A DNA stretch of 64,000 nucleotides. It comes from JADLGL01 sp963732865. GTDB taxonomy: Bacteria; Pseudomonadota; Alphaproteobacteria; Rhizobiales; Kaistiaceae. The position numbers and the translations under genes are program-made. Positions 16,809-25,330 of this stretch are shown here, in pieces. The notes under the pieces were generated by a model. It did no database searches. It was not told the DNA's origin and saw only the letters and a program-made list of their open reading frames with translations. How positions within the stretch are numbered: the stretch's first letter is position 1; the number at the start of each line of letters is the position of its first letter. The DNA is taken from positions 806,001-870,000 of the forward strand of contig CAVTBC010000004.1 in the NCBI GenBank assembly GCA_963732865.1. Reading direction: 5' to 3'.

Positions 16809-17666
16809 TCTAACTACATTCGGATAGCCGTTTGGCCGGCGTGCGGGTTCAAGCCGGCGGATCGGTGTCGTCTGCTCCGGCGCAGCGAACGCCACGCGAA
16901 GCTCATCGACGAGGCGGGTGAGGTCGTCCTCGATGCCCCAGGGCGGATTGACAATGACGAGGCCGCTGCCGGCGAGGCGGACGCCGTCCTCGGGATGGCG
17001 GACGAATTCGACGGTGATCGCCTTGTCGATCGAGATGCCTTCCAGGCGCTCGAAGAGCGGGGCAAGCGTCGATCGCTTCTTCACCGGATACCAAGCGGCG
17101 TAGATCCCAGTCGGCCATTTGCGGATGGCCGCAACGAGGCGATCGCCGAGGCGGGCGGCTTCATCAAGGGACTCGAAGGGCGGGTCGATGAAGACGAGGC
17201 CGCGGCGTTCCGGCGGCGGGATAAACGCCAGCAGCGCCTCGTAACCGTCACGATGGTGGATGCCGATCCGCGCGTCATGCCGGAACTCGGCCCGGAGCGT
17301 TTGGACATCTTCCGGGTGAAGCTCGCAGGCGATCAGTCTGTCCTCGGAACGGAGGAGAGACGCGACAATTGCAGGCGACCCGGGATAGGCGGTCAGCATG
17401 CCGTCAGGGTTCATCGCGCGGATGATGTCGAGATAGGGGGCCGCCGTCGGCAGATTGGCATTGAGCACCACGCCGATGCCTTCGGCTGCCTCGCCGGTGC
17501 GCTGCGCTTCGTCGCTGCGAAGGTCGTAAGCGCCGAGACCGGCATGCGTGTCGAGAACGACGAAGGGCTTCGGTTTCTTGCGCACATGCAGGACCAACAG
17601 CGCCAGCACCGCATGCTTGAACACATCGATGTGGCTGCCTGCGTGGAAGGCGTGACGGTAGTTCAT
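16794..17666 (-). CDS. rlmJ: 23S rRNA (adenine2030-N6)-methyltransferase RlmJ
   Basis: SAM-dependent enzyme that methylates A2030 of 23S rRNA. 290 residues, the usual family length. The N-terminus MNYRHAFHAGSHIDVFKHAV is characteristic of RlmJ. The SAM-binding segment VLDTHAGLGAYDL, FIDPPFE and the catalytic-type motif VIVNPPWG are present. The final residues overlap the terminal 15 bp of the phage portal gene on the other strand, so the native C-terminus may have been altered where phage and host DNA were joined. It is followed (same strand, upstream) by a small zinc-ribbon gene. Confidence 0.92.
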   Translation of the reverse strand: MNYRHAFHAGSHIDVFKHAVLALLVLHVRKKPKPFVVLDTHAGLGAYDLRSDEAQRTGEAAEGIGVVLNANLPTAAPYLDIIRAMNPDGMLTAYPGSPAIVASLLRSEDRLIACELHPEDVQTLRAEFRHDARIGIHHRDGYEALLAFIPPPERRGLVFIDPPFESLDEAARLGDRLVAAIRKWPTGIYAAWYPVKKRSTLAPLFERLEGISIDKAITVEFVRHPEDGVRLAGSGLVIVNPPWGIEDDLTRLVDELRVAFAAPEQTTPIRRLEPARRPNGYPNVVRSQSR

Positions 17667-17678
17667 CGATGCAGTTCG

Positions 17679-17870
17679 CTAACCGTCTTGTTGCAGCTTC
17701 GGATGCATCGGCCGCCGGATCAGGTGGAAGGTCGCCTTGCGCGACTTCATCCAGGTCTCGATCTCGCGACCGCAGACAATGCAGACGAACGGTTCGCTCA
17801 AACGGATGAGCGTTTGCGTTTCTTGGCGGTCATAGGTGGCGCCACATTCGCAGCGGACGGTCGATCTCAT
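17679..17870 (-). CDS. Small zinc-ribbon protein
   Basis: 63 residues with two cysteine pairs, CECG near the N-terminus and CIVCG about 25 residues later, spaced as in a zinc ribbon. The rest is basic (MKSRKATFHLIRRPMHPK). ATG at 17870 is taken because the first cysteine pair follows shortly; an upstream ATG at 17903 would add a leader without support. It precedes rlmJ by 12 bp on the same strand and may be co-transcribed with it. No function can be assigned. Confidence 0.6.
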   Translation of the reverse strand: MRSTVRCECGATYDRQETQTLIRLSEPFVCIVCGREIETWMKSRKATFHLIRRPMHPKLQQDG

Positions 17871-17901
17871 GGCCGCAATATGGCGCGCTGGGGCGCAACG
17901 C

Positions 17902-17929
17902 AAAAGGCCCCGCCGGAGCGAGGCCTTTC
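17902..17929 (-). terminator. Intrinsic terminator after the first beta-barrel paralogue
   Basis: Read on the minus strand: AAGGCCTCGC, loop, CGGGGCCTT followed by TTT. It lies 25 bp beyond the stop of the gene at 17954. The A-run on the other side makes it plausibly bidirectional. Confidence 0.7.
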
Positions 17930-17953
17930 GACAGGTTTCGTTGAGCGATCGGC

Positions 17954-18484
17954 TTAATGGCCGATGTGGTAGCTAAGGCCGGTCTGAAGGGTCAAGAGGC
18001 AGCAGCCGCCGCCGAACGCGCCGAGGCCACGCGCCTCGCCGAAGACCGACAGGTTGTTGTTGATGGCAAATTCGGCGCCGCCGCCGAATGTGTAGGTGAC
18101 CGTTGTCACTGCCGGGATGTAGCCGACACCGCCCACGCCATAGAGTAGGAGATTGGGCGAAACGATGTAGCCGGCGCGTGCGTTCAGCGAGCCGAAAAAC
18201 GCCGGGCCGGCGAGGCCAACACCGACGCGCGCTTCGGCGCCGGCGAGGAAGTTGCCCGAAACAAAATTGTAGCCGGCGAGCATGCCGATGTCGGCGGTCG
18301 CGAGCCCGAAGGTGTAGCCGCCGAAGGCGCCCACATAAACGCCGCCCCAGTTGAAGGTCGGCGTTGGCATGGTGACGACGGGCGGCGTGTAGGTGGGAAC
18401 CGTGACGGGCAGGTCGGCCGCGTGAGCGCCAACAGCGCCCATCAGCGCGAGGGCGCCGGCGGCGAGGGTACGTTTGAACAGCAT
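17954..18484 (-). CDS. Secreted beta-rich envelope protein, paralogue 1 of 3
   Basis: 176 residues with a clear Sec signal peptide (FKRTLAAGALALMGAVGAHA, cleavage after AHA). The mature protein starts with a proline-rich spacer and then shows alternating aromatic/glycine strands (FNWGGVYVGAFGGYTFG, AGYNFVSGNFLAGAEA, YTFGGGAEFAINNNLSVFGE) as in small outer-membrane barrels, plus a Cys-Cys pair near the end. The two neighbouring genes encode close paralogues with the same plan. Strand-like repeats and lack of a terminal Phe leave open whether it is a true porin-type barrel or a periplasmic protein. Confidence 0.75.
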   Translation of the reverse strand: MLFKRTLAAGALALMGAVGAHAADLPVTVPTYTPPVVTMPTPTFNWGGVYVGAFGGYTFGLATADIGMLAGYNFVSGNFLAGAEARVGVGLAGPAFFGSLNARAGYIVSPNLLLYGVGGVGYIPAVTTVTYTFGGGAEFAINNNLSVFGEARGLGAFGGGCCLLTLQTGLSYHIGH

Positions 18485-18669
18485 TGCAGCCTCCTAGGCA
18501 TTCGGATGGTTACCAGTAACTTGAAACTTCTTAACAATTTGTTTGCTTCTACTGGTCCGGGGTGCCGCTGATTCGCGCCCGGACGGCAGCGTGTATCCTT
18601 GGCCGTCAATGCGCCAAAACGATGTCGCCGTGGGAAGCGTCTTCCCTTCGCCTGAGGATTTGCTCAAAG

Positions 18670-18694
18670 AAAGGCCCCGCAGAAGCGGGGCCTT
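18670..18694 (-). terminator. Intrinsic terminator after the second beta-barrel paralogue
   Basis: AAAGGCCCCGC-AGAA-GCGGGGCCTTT, a perfect 11-bp stem with A/T flanks, 28 bp past the stop at 18723. It could act in both directions. Confidence 0.8.
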
Positions 18695-18722
18695 TGCATT
18701 GCGAAGAACTGCGTGGACTGGT

Positions 18723-19247
18723 TCAGAGGTGCCAGTTCAGGCCGCCTTGGACGGTGATGGCACAACAGCTGCCGCCGAAGATGCCGAGACCCTTGGTTTC
18801 GACAAAGAGCGAAGCGGAGTGGCCAACCGCGAACTCGGCACCGCCGCCGAAGGTGTAGGTGAATGGGCCGAAGGCGATCGTGCCGACGCCGGCCTCGCCA
18901 TATAGCAGAACACTGCCGCCGAGTAGGACACCGGCCCGGGCATTCAAATTGCCTTCGAAGGCAATACCACCGGCAAAGAGCGCCCCGGCCTGAACTTCAG
19001 CACCGGCAAGGAACGCGCCGCTGACGAAATTATAGCCAACCTGCGCGCCAAGCTGGGGATAGCCAGGTCCGAACAAATAGCCGCCATAGCCGCCGACATA
19101 GATGCCGCCCCAGCTGAACGTCGGAGCAGGCATCGTCGGCGCTGGCGCCACTGGCGCCGGCATGATCGGCGTCAGGTCTGCCGCGTTGGCGGTGACCGCG
19201 GTTGCCAGCACCAAGGCGCCGGCCGCGAGAGTGCGCTTCAAGAACAT
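18723..19247 (-). CDS. Secreted beta-rich envelope protein, paralogue 2 of 3
   Basis: 174 residues. Signal peptide MFLKRTLAAGALVLATAV with cleavage near ANAAD. Mature part: proline/alanine-rich linker (PAPVAPAPTMPAPT), then the shared core WGGIYVGGYGGYLFGPGY, VGYNFVSGAFLAGAEVQAG, GNLNARAGVLLG, YTFGGGAEFAVGH and a CC pair. GGAGATCCTG precedes the ATG at 19247. Most similar to paralogue 3 by eye. Each copy has its own terminator and leader, so these are three separate transcription units rather than an operon. Confidence 0.75.
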   Translation of the reverse strand: MFLKRTLAAGALVLATAVTANAADLTPIMPAPVAPAPTMPAPTFSWGGIYVGGYGGYLFGPGYPQLGAQVGYNFVSGAFLAGAEVQAGALFAGGIAFEGNLNARAGVLLGGSVLLYGEAGVGTIAFGPFTYTFGGGAEFAVGHSASLFVETKGLGIFGGSCCAITVQGGLNWHL

Positions 19248-19381
19248 CAGGATCTCCATCTCCCGAAATTAGAATCCAGCGAGACACTTATCACGATTGC
19301 GGCTTGATTGACGTGTCCTCTCGGCAACAGGTCTGGCGTCGCTCGCGTTGGACGGTATGCACGTTGCTAACGCCAGAAAGC

Positions 19382-19408
19382 AAAAAGCCCCGCCGAAACG
19401 GGGCCTTG
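19382..19408 (-). terminator. Intrinsic terminator after the third beta-barrel paralogue
   Basis: On the minus strand: AAGGCCCCG, short loop, CGGGGCTTTTTG. Stem of about 8 bp with a T-run, 24 bp beyond the stop codon at 19432. Confidence 0.78.
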
Positions 19409-19431
19409 ACAGTCAATGTTAAGACCGTTGC

Positions 19432-19965
19432 TTAGTAAGCGGGATGCCAATTAATGCCGGCCTGTACGACGACGCCGCAGCAGGTTCCACCCAAAACGCC
19501 GAAGGCCTTGCCTTCCGCGAAGACCGACAGCGCGGTGCCAACGGCAAGTTCGGCGCCACCGCCGAAGGTGTAGGTAAAGTTGGAGCTCGCGGGGATCCAG
19601 CCAAGGCCGCCCTCGCCATAGAGCAGAAGCTTGGACCCGAGGATGACGCCCGCGCGGGCATTCAAATTTCCCTCGAAGGCAATGCCGCTCTGGATCAGGG
19701 CGCCGGCCTGAACCTCAAGGCCCGCCAGGAAGCCGCCCGACACGAAGTTGTAGCCGGCCTGGGCGCCCGCTTGGCCGTAGCCCGGCCCGACGAATAGGTA
19801 GCCGCCATAGGCGCCGACATACGGACCTCCCCAGCTGAAGGTCGGCGACATCATCGGCTGAGGCGCCATCGGGGCGGGTGCCAGCGGTGTGAGGTCGGCA
19901 GCGTTGGCCGCAACGGTGGTTGCAGCCACCACAAGACCTGCCACGAGAGTGCGCTTCAGAAACAT
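19432..19965 (-). CDS. Secreted beta-rich envelope protein, paralogue 3 of 3
   Basis: 177 residues with signal peptide MFLKRTLVAGLVVAATTVAA, a methionine/proline-rich spacer (LAPAPMAPQPMMSPT) and the shared core (WGGPYVGAYGGYLFVGPGY, AGYNFVSGGFLAGLEVQAG, IAFEGNLNARAGVIL, FTYTFGGGAELAVG, TCCGVVVQAGINWH). The 5' leader contains CGGAGGATTTT before ATG at 19965. The head-to-tail set of three probably arose by tandem duplication; the near-identical core and divergent linker suggest selection on surface-exposed parts, which is inference. Confidence 0.75.
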   Translation of the reverse strand: MFLKRTLVAGLVVAATTVAANAADLTPLAPAPMAPQPMMSPTFSWGGPYVGAYGGYLFVGPGYGQAGAQAGYNFVSGGFLAGLEVQAGALIQSGIAFEGNLNARAGVILGSKLLLYGEGGLGWIPASSNFTYTFGGGAELAVGTALSVFAEGKAFGVLGGTCCGVVVQAGINWHPAY

Positions 19966-20289
19966 AAAATCCTCCGTGAAATCCGCGCTGCCGCTGGGGC
20001 ATTGAGCGCCAAGACATCGGCCGCGACCATACGGCCAGACGCGAGCAGTTGGCAACGACGAAAGCCGGCCTGGAGATTTACCTCGTCGGGACGTGCACAG
20101 CACATTTTCGAGAGCCTTTTCAGGGCCCTGCATCCAGGCGGCGCAAGTGTTCGGCCGAAATGGGTGGTGGACGGTCCCGTTCGCGAAAGAGCCCCGTTCG
20201 CGGGGGCGAACGGGGCAGGTAGCGGGAGGAGGGAGGAGACTGCAGACCGGGGCGGCGGCGAGGTTGCCTCGCCGCCGAAGGGGAAGCGC
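19966..20289. other. 324-bp intergenic region with two strong hairpins
   Basis: No gene seen. It holds CCCCGTTCGC-GGG-GGCGAACGGGG (20192-20215) and CGGCGGCGAGG-TTG-CCTCGCCGCCG (20264-20288), the latter directly after the stop of the minus-strand gene at 20290. Neither has a T-run. They probably act as 3'-end or termination structures for that gene. Confidence 0.45.
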
Positions 20290-20670
20290 CTAGTAGTAGA
20301 GCGGCGCGCCGTAGATGCAGGCGGAGTAGGCGTTGTTGTATTCCGCCTGCCATTGCGGCTGGCCGATGACCGCGCCGGCGCCAAGGCCGACAGTGCCGCC
20401 AACGATCGCACCGGCGATCGGTGTGCCGAAGAAGAAGCCACCGGCGAGAGCGCCGACGCCAGCGCCGATCAGACCACCGGCGCCGATGCGGACACCGCGA
20501 TTGCCGGCATGGGCATTGGCGACGTCGCGGGCATAGCTGTCGCACATCTGGCTGGTGCGGACGACCGGCGCCGGCGCCGGGGTGACGTAATAGGCCGAAG
20601 CGGTGGCGGTGGTGGCGGCGATGACGCCGGCGGTGAGCGTGGCGGAGAGAAGGGTCTTGGTGATGTTCAT
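20290..20670 (-). CDS. Secreted glycine-zipper protein
   Basis: 126 residues with a signal peptide (MNITKTLLSATLTAGVIAAT, cleavage near ASA). The mature protein has a cysteine-containing SQMCDSYARDVANAH segment, a central glycine-zipper hydrophobic stretch (GGLIGAGVGALAGGFFFGT, AIVGGTVGLGAGAVIG) and a C-terminal YNNAYSACIYG. Proteins of this plan are common envelope or BA14K-like proteins in Hyphomicrobiales; no enzymatic role is indicated. ATG at 20670 defines the signal peptide; an upstream in-frame extension is arginine-rich and unlikely. Confidence 0.75.
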   Translation of the reverse strand: MNITKTLLSATLTAGVIAATTATASAYYVTPAPAPVVRTSQMCDSYARDVANAHAGNRGVRIGAGGLIGAGVGALAGGFFFGTPIAGAIVGGTVGLGAGAVIGQPQWQAEYNNAYSACIYGAPLYY

Positions 20671-20836
20671 GGTCGTGTCCTCAGATTGTGGCCGCGGCGG
20701 CGGCCGGTTGTGCGAATTCAGTGATCGCTTTTTGCCAAAGCGCCGCTGAACCAACCCTGAGGCGGTCGTTATCTTCCGTTCAGATTCGTTTCGGCTTTTA
20801 GATCAATAGCTTGGGTGGCTTCGGGTGCGGCGGCGT

Positions 20837-21724
20837 CTAGGTCAGCGCCACCAGCCAGGAGAATGCAAAGATCGAAAAGGCGGCAACGCCGTAGCGGATC
20901 TGAGCGCGAAAGCCGGTCGGGATGTAAGCCCGGACGAAGTGCAGCAAGAGCGCCAACGCAATGCCCGAGCCAAAGCCGGCAATATGGCCGCCAATGTCGG
21001 TGCGTTCGCCGCCGACACCGAGGAAGGCAAGCAGCATCAACCCGGCGGCCAGCGGCGCAAAGCGGCGGAGGCCGGAACTGAAGAAACGCTGCCGCTGCCA
21101 TGTCAGAGCGGCAACGAGGCCGAGCGCACCAAACACGGCTGTCGATGCGCCGATGGCGGTATGGCTGGCGGATTGGAACAGGGCGCTGACGATATTGCCG
21201 AGCCCGCCGGCCAGGAGGATCGACAGCCAACCCAGCCCCGCACCGAGGATCTGGCTGACGACAATGCCGAAGAAAGTGCCAAACAGGACGTTTGACATAA
21301 GGTGGCCGAGATCGGCGTGGAGCCCAAGCGCGGTGAAGGCGCGCCACCATTCGCCGGCGGTGATGAGGCCCGCATTGGCGGCCCCCGCCGTTTGCCAATC
21401 GAGGCCGAAGAAACGGCCTTCGGTGGCCGCCTGGACGAAGATAACAACGGCGCTGAAGATCAGCGCGCCGTCGACCACTTGCGCGACCGCGAAGGGTGGT
21501 TTCTGAAGCGTGCGCGGCAGATTTTCGGAAGTGTATTCCTGCAGCTGATATTCGGCGCGTTCGGCGTCGGGCGGGGCAACCATGAGGCCGGTGCCCCATG
21601 GCCGACGCACGAGCAGGCAATTGATGCTCATCGCGATCAGCACCAAGGCATGCTGCTCAGCCTCGGCGCGTTGCCTGAATTGGCGAATCTCGACCCAACG
21701 GTCGTCAAAGTCGCTGGCCAGCAC
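20837..21724 (-). CDS. Rhomboid family intramembrane serine protease
   Basis: 295 residues with about six helices after an 85-residue cytosolic N-terminus. The catalytic dyad is visible: Ser194 in GASTAVFG and His247 in GGHIAGFGSG. The helix-2 motif HADLGHLMSN supplies the oxyanion-stabilising His and Asn. These are the key residues of active rhomboids, which cleave transmembrane substrates within the inner membrane. The start is GTG at 21724. It is a stand-alone gene, divergent from the GGDEF gene to its right. Confidence 0.9.
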   Translation of the reverse strand: MLASDFDDRWVEIRQFRQRAEAEQHALVLIAMSINCLLVRRPWGTGLMVAPPDAERAEYQLQEYTSENLPRTLQKPPFAVAQVVDGALIFSAVVIFVQAATEGRFFGLDWQTAGAANAGLITAGEWWRAFTALGLHADLGHLMSNVLFGTFFGIVVSQILGAGLGWLSILLAGGLGNIVSALFQSASHTAIGASTAVFGALGLVAALTWQRQRFFSSGLRRFAPLAAGLMLLAFLGVGGERTDIGGHIAGFGSGIALALLLHFVRAYIPTGFRAQIRYGVAAFSIFAFSWLVALT

Positions 21725-22002
21725 GGGCGTTGCCTCGTCGATCGTTGGACAATCCTATCGCCTTGCGGCCGGTCGGGCCACTGAGCGCGGGGCTACATCT
21801 GGTGGCTGAAGCGATGACCGCCAAGCTGCCCGTTCGCATCAAGGACGGATTGTTGCCGATCGGCATCGCAAATTGCATTGAGTGCGGCAACGAAACCTAA
21901 ACCACGCCTGTTGGGCGCTTTCGTAATACGTCGCCTCTACACCGGATGACTGTAGACCGGGCAACAGAACTCGGCTGTGGGCAAGGGCGCAGGCAACCAT
22001 TC

Positions 22003-23205
22003 ATGCATCTTGATTCGACCACCATTATCGCCGCCGCCGCGTTTGTCGCGGGGATGAGCGGTGCATTCCTCCTGGTGGCCGGCGGTCAGTTGCAGCAGGC
22101 GCGGCCGACGACAATTTGGGGCGTCGCCAATCTCTTCATTGCTGTCGGCATGATGCTGGTGCTGCAGCGCCAAGAATACAATCTTGCGTTCCTGTCGGTC
22201 ATGGTCGCGGGCGCGCTGACCTGGGTCGCCACGGCGCGCTTCAACAATAAAAATGTGCCGCTGACCTTTCTGGTCGCCGGGGTCGCGATTTGGACCTTCG
22301 TCTCGCTCGGCCCCTGGGATCTGGGATTCGGTCCCAGTTCCGCCATTCTCCTTGTCACGGCCGGCTTCTACTTCGCGGCGACCGCCGCGGAACTGTGGCT
22401 CAGTCGAGGCGAGGCGCTGCCTGGGCGCTGGCCAGTGCTGTCATTGGTGATGATGAATGCGGTGGCTTCGTGGGTGGGGGCGGTCGAACTGTTCGGTCTC
22501 GCGAACGCACCGCTGATTCCGCCCGGCGGTGCCCTTTGGTTCGTCTACATATCGACGGTCGCCTTTACCATCGGAAGCGCGGTCTTTTTCCTGGCGATGA
22601 CCAAGGAACGCTCCGTGGCTGAGCATGAAGTCGCCGCGGTGACCGATTCGCTCACAGGGCTCGCCAATCGTGGAGCCCTCATCGCTTCGGGCACGGAAGT
22701 CATCGCCGAGACATTGGCCGAAGGCAGACCGGTAGCGGTCGCCGTATTCGACTTGGACCATTTCAAGTTGGTCAACGATACGTTCGGCCATCGCACCGGC
22801 GACGCAGTCCTTCGCCGATTTGCCGAAAGCGCGATTGTCAGCATGCGGGCCACCGACCTGATCGGCCGTATCGGTGGCGAAGAGTTCGCCGCCATTATCC
22901 CAGGGGCGCATCCCAACGCGGCGATGGAATTTGCCGAGCGGGTTCGTTCCGCCTTTGCGTCACGGTCGATCGATGTCAACGGCCGCAAGGTGCGCGCGAC
23001 GGTCAGCTCTGGGGTTGCGGTTGCCGAGCCCGGGCAGGCGATAGAGGCGCTGGAAGAACTGCTCGACCGCGCCGACGCCGCCCTCTACGTCGCCAAGGCA
23101 TCCGGCCGCGATTGCGTCAGTCTGAGCACGGCCGGCGGAGAGAGACGGTCTCGCGAGCTGCTCATCGGTAGCGTCAGGCCGGCGTTTGAGGCACAGGCGA
23201 CATAG
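22003..23205 (+). CDS. Membrane-anchored diguanylate cyclase (GGDEF)
   Basis: 400 residues: about six transmembrane helices (residues 5-195) and a C-terminal GGDEF domain that makes cyclic di-GMP from two GTP. Visible features are VTDSLTGLANRGAL at the domain start, FDLDHFKLVNDTFGH, and the active-site loop RIGGEEF. An inhibitory I-site RxxD (RATD) lies upstream of GGEEF, so product inhibition is expected. Architecture and sequence resemble the gene at 33771-34925, suggesting paralogy. ATG at 22003 is taken as start; the extension to 21946 is hydrophilic and unlikely. Confidence 0.88.
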   Translation: MHLDSTTIIAAAAFVAGMSGAFLLVAGGQLQQARPTTIWGVANLFIAVGMMLVLQRQEYNLAFLSVMVAGALTWVATARFNNKNVPLTFLVAGVAIWTFVSLGPWDLGFGPSSAILLVTAGFYFAATAAELWLSRGEALPGRWPVLSLVMMNAVASWVGAVELFGLANAPLIPPGGALWFVYISTVAFTIGSAVFFLAMTKERSVAEHEVAAVTDSLTGLANRGALIASGTEVIAETLAEGRPVAVAVFDLDHFKLVNDTFGHRTGDAVLRRFAESAIVSMRATDLIGRIGGEEFAAIIPGAHPNAAMEFAERVRSAFASRSIDVNGRKVRATVSSGVAVAEPGQAIEALEELLDRADAALYVAKASGRDCVSLSTAGGERRSRELLIGSVRPAFEAQAT

Positions 23206-23251
23206 CCTTTCAGCCTGAGGGCGCTGACGGAAACCCTCACGCCAAAAGTGC

Positions 23252-23329
23252 TTGACAATCTGTTCTCCGTTCGTTCCTATCTAACGGCGCGAAGATGACT
23301 TCGAACATTCACGCGCAAGATGCGTGAAT
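23252..23329 (+). promoter_or_regulatory. Candidate promoter and inverted repeat upstream of the small lipoprotein gene
   Basis: A consensus TTGACA (23252-23257) is followed by TATCTA about 20 bases later, slightly long spacing for a sigma70 promoter. Downstream, ATTCACGC-N7-GCGTGAAT (23307-23329) is a perfect 8-bp inverted repeat in the leader. It could be an operator or an RNA hairpin. Confidence 0.45.
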
Positions 23330-23423
23330 GGCGCGGGGACCTTCCAGACCGTCGCGCATCGCGCGAGCACTTCGATGGCGTTGAACCAACGGGCGATGTG
23401 AAAACGGGTTGGGGGGAATTCAC

Positions 23424-23720
23424 ATGATAATGCGTGTCTTGTCGGCCGCGGCCTTGATCGCGGGTGGAATAATGCTTGCCGGTTGTCAGACGATTCCTGG
23501 CGCGGCGCCTGTGCAGAATCAGCGCGTGTGTACTGCAGCTGGCGCGCCTCCGGGCAGCACTCATTACGAAGAGTGTCTCGCCGCGATCGACGAGCAGATC
23601 GACGCCTACAAGCACGAGTTGCTTCTCGAGTATGGCTACATTTCCACGCAGATCGAATGGGACTGCGAGGCCGAACTCCGTGGCGACGGTTGGTGGATCG
23701 TCTGCGAACCGCATCTCTGA
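23424..23720 (+). CDS. Small lipoprotein
   Basis: 98 residues. Signal peptide with lipobox LAGC (RVLSAAALIAGGIMLAGC) predicts lipidation. The mature part has five further cysteine/tyrosine-rich features (RVCTAAGAP, HYEECLAAIDEQIDAYKH, YISTQIEWDCEAEL, WWIVCEPHL), so disulfides in the periplasm are likely. ATG at 23424, with an alternative ATG two codons later. Unknown function. It follows a leader with a strong inverted repeat and a TTGACA box. Confidence 0.65.
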   Translation: MIMRVLSAAALIAGGIMLAGCQTIPGAAPVQNQRVCTAAGAPPGSTHYEECLAAIDEQIDAYKHELLLEYGYISTQIEWDCEAELRGDGWWIVCEPHL

Positions 23721-23820
23721 CAAAGGGTTCCGGCGACATGGCTTGGCCATGGCCGTCCAGTACCCTTTGAGGCGCTGGCTGGCGGCGCCGGGACGGCGCC
23801 GCCAGAGTTGCGGGGGCCGA

Positions 23821-24435
23821 CTAGCGGCGCTGGCCGGCGCCGCCCGGGCCGACTTGGCCAGGACCGGGCTGGTTCTGGCCGGCGAACGGGCGCTGATCTT
23901 GAACATGCTGCTGAACGGCAGCACGGTCGTCGGCGTTGAGTGTGCCGTCGCCATTCTGGTCGAGGCGGGCAACGATGTCGGCTAAACCGGCATTGAACTC
24001 TTCGGCCGTGACCTGGCCATCGCCATTGGCGTCGAGCCGCTGGAAGGCATCGACCATCCGTTCATAGAACTGAGCCATCCAGTAGGCTTGGTACTCCTCA
24101 AGCGAGAGCGTGCCGTCGCCATCCGTGTCGTATTCGGCAAGGGTGGCGGCGCGCGCGGCGTCGATCTCGTCCTGGGTGAGGGCGCCGTCGCCATTGGTGT
24201 CGAACTGCGCAAGCAGCGCCTCGGCGCGGACGACCATCTGCATCATGTCCTCGGCCCCCATTCCGGGACCGCCTGCATGCGGCCCCATTTGGGCCACTTG
24301 GACTGGCGCCGCCGTCCCGGCGGGGCCGGCGGTTGTGTTGGTGTCCTGGGCGTAGCTCGGGATGACTGCCACGGCGGTGCCGAGAGCGGTGGTCATGAGG
24401 GCCGCGAGGGCAATCGATTTTCCGGGAAGCTTCAT
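23821..24435 (-). CDS. Secreted EF-hand calcium-binding protein
   Basis: 204 residues with a signal peptide (LPGKSIALAALMTTALGTAV, cleavage near SYAQD). Four EF-hand loops follow the 12-residue pattern: DTNGDGALTQDE, DTDGDGTLSLEE, DANGDGQVTAEE and DQNGDGTLNADD. Each has Asp at 1, 3 and 5, Gly at 6 and an acidic 12th residue, so all four look able to bind Ca2+. The C-terminus is glycine/proline/glutamine-rich. GGAGGAATTGAA precedes ATG at 24435. Likely periplasmic calcium buffering or sensing; no partner is evident. Confidence 0.85.
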   Translation of the reverse strand: MKLPGKSIALAALMTTALGTAVAVIPSYAQDTNTTAGPAGTAAPVQVAQMGPHAGGPGMGAEDMMQMVVRAEALLAQFDTNGDGALTQDEIDAARAATLAEYDTDGDGTLSLEEYQAYWMAQFYERMVDAFQRLDANGDGQVTAEEFNAGLADIVARLDQNGDGTLNADDRAAVQQHVQDQRPFAGQNQPGPGQVGPGGAGQRR

Positions 24436-24627
24436 TTCAATTCCTCCTTTGGGGTGGGTCAGTGCAGGAGGACTTAGGGACTGTTCGGCACCCAAATTAG
24501 GCGGCGAAAGCCCGAGTTTGTATCAGCAGGACGCAACTCAGTGAGGCGCGACGGATTGATACAATTTTGGGCCGCTTTGGCGGAAAACCGGGATTCTGGC
24601 CACGAGTTCGGGGCCAGCCCGCCGTGC

Positions 24628-25293
24628 CTAGCCGGGATCGCTCAGCCAAAGCGTCACGATCACCGCCGCATCAACGATGTATGAGGTGGCATCGTCCTGC
24701 GGGAAAGCCGCGTCGGGTTCACCGGCCGCGGCGGAGACGATCTGTGCCGCAACATCGGCGATCTGGGAGAGGTAGTCATCCCAGGCCAAGCCGCCCTCGG
24801 CTACCAAGCCGCCGATTTCGAACGACGCGATCTGGGCGTCGATCGAGGCGACAGCGCTGGTGAGGTCAGTGTCGCCGACGATGTCGAGGAACAGCTGCGG
24901 CGGTTCGTCCATGGTCGCCAATGCGCGATAGAGCGCGAGGTTGGGCGGCAGCCATTCTCGTTCAATGCCCGGCGTCGCGCCCTGGATCCATTGATTGACG
25001 CCAGCGTCGTCGCATGGCGTTGCCGCCGCTTGCTCCGTGGCTTGGGCAATGACGCCATCGCGATCGGCTTCTTCGAAGGCATTGAGTAGCCGGCCGGCCT
25101 CAGAAAGGATGGCGGCAACCTGCCATGGTTTGAGGAGGCCGCAATTGAGGCCGCGGTCGGCGACAGTGGCGAGGAAGATGTACGACGCGGGGTCCGGCGG
25201 CGCCTGCTGCGCCCTTAGGGGAGCGGCGGCGAGGGCAGCGGCTAGAACGGCAATTACGACCCTCTCGCCGAGGCGGCGGACGACAAGCGACAT
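24628..25293 (-). CDS. Secreted protein of unknown function
   Basis: 221 residues with a signal peptide (ERVVIAVLAAALAAAPLRAQ). The mature protein is acidic and helical (ILSEAGRLLNAFEEADRDG, VASIDAQIASFEIGG, YLSQIADVAAQIVSAA) with two cysteines. It has no recognised domain. A strong GGAACC-type leader precedes ATG at 25293. A gene of similar style (secreted, acidic, about 280 residues) lies at 50679-51530, but I could not establish relatedness by eye. Confidence 0.65.
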   Translation of the reverse strand: MSLVVRRLGERVVIAVLAAALAAAPLRAQQAPPDPASYIFLATVADRGLNCGLLKPWQVAAILSEAGRLLNAFEEADRDGVIAQATEQAAATPCDDAGVNQWIQGATPGIEREWLPPNLALYRALATMDEPPQLFLDIVGDTDLTSAVASIDAQIASFEIGGLVAEGGLAWDDYLSQIADVAAQIVSAAAGEPDAAFPQDDATSYIVDAAVIVTLWLSDPG

Positions 25294-25330
25294 GGGAGGT
25301 TCCTTCAGCCGGAGAGGGGAATGGCAAATC

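Noticed and set aside
16995..17957. 320-codon + strand frame opposite rlmJ
   Set aside because: Antisense to rlmJ and the zinc-ribbon gene, no domain, mixed charge composition of a shadow frame.
21814..21900. 28-codon + strand ORF with CIEC near its end
   Set aside because: Too short to support, no clear ribosome site; could be a real microprotein but nothing in the sequence proves it.
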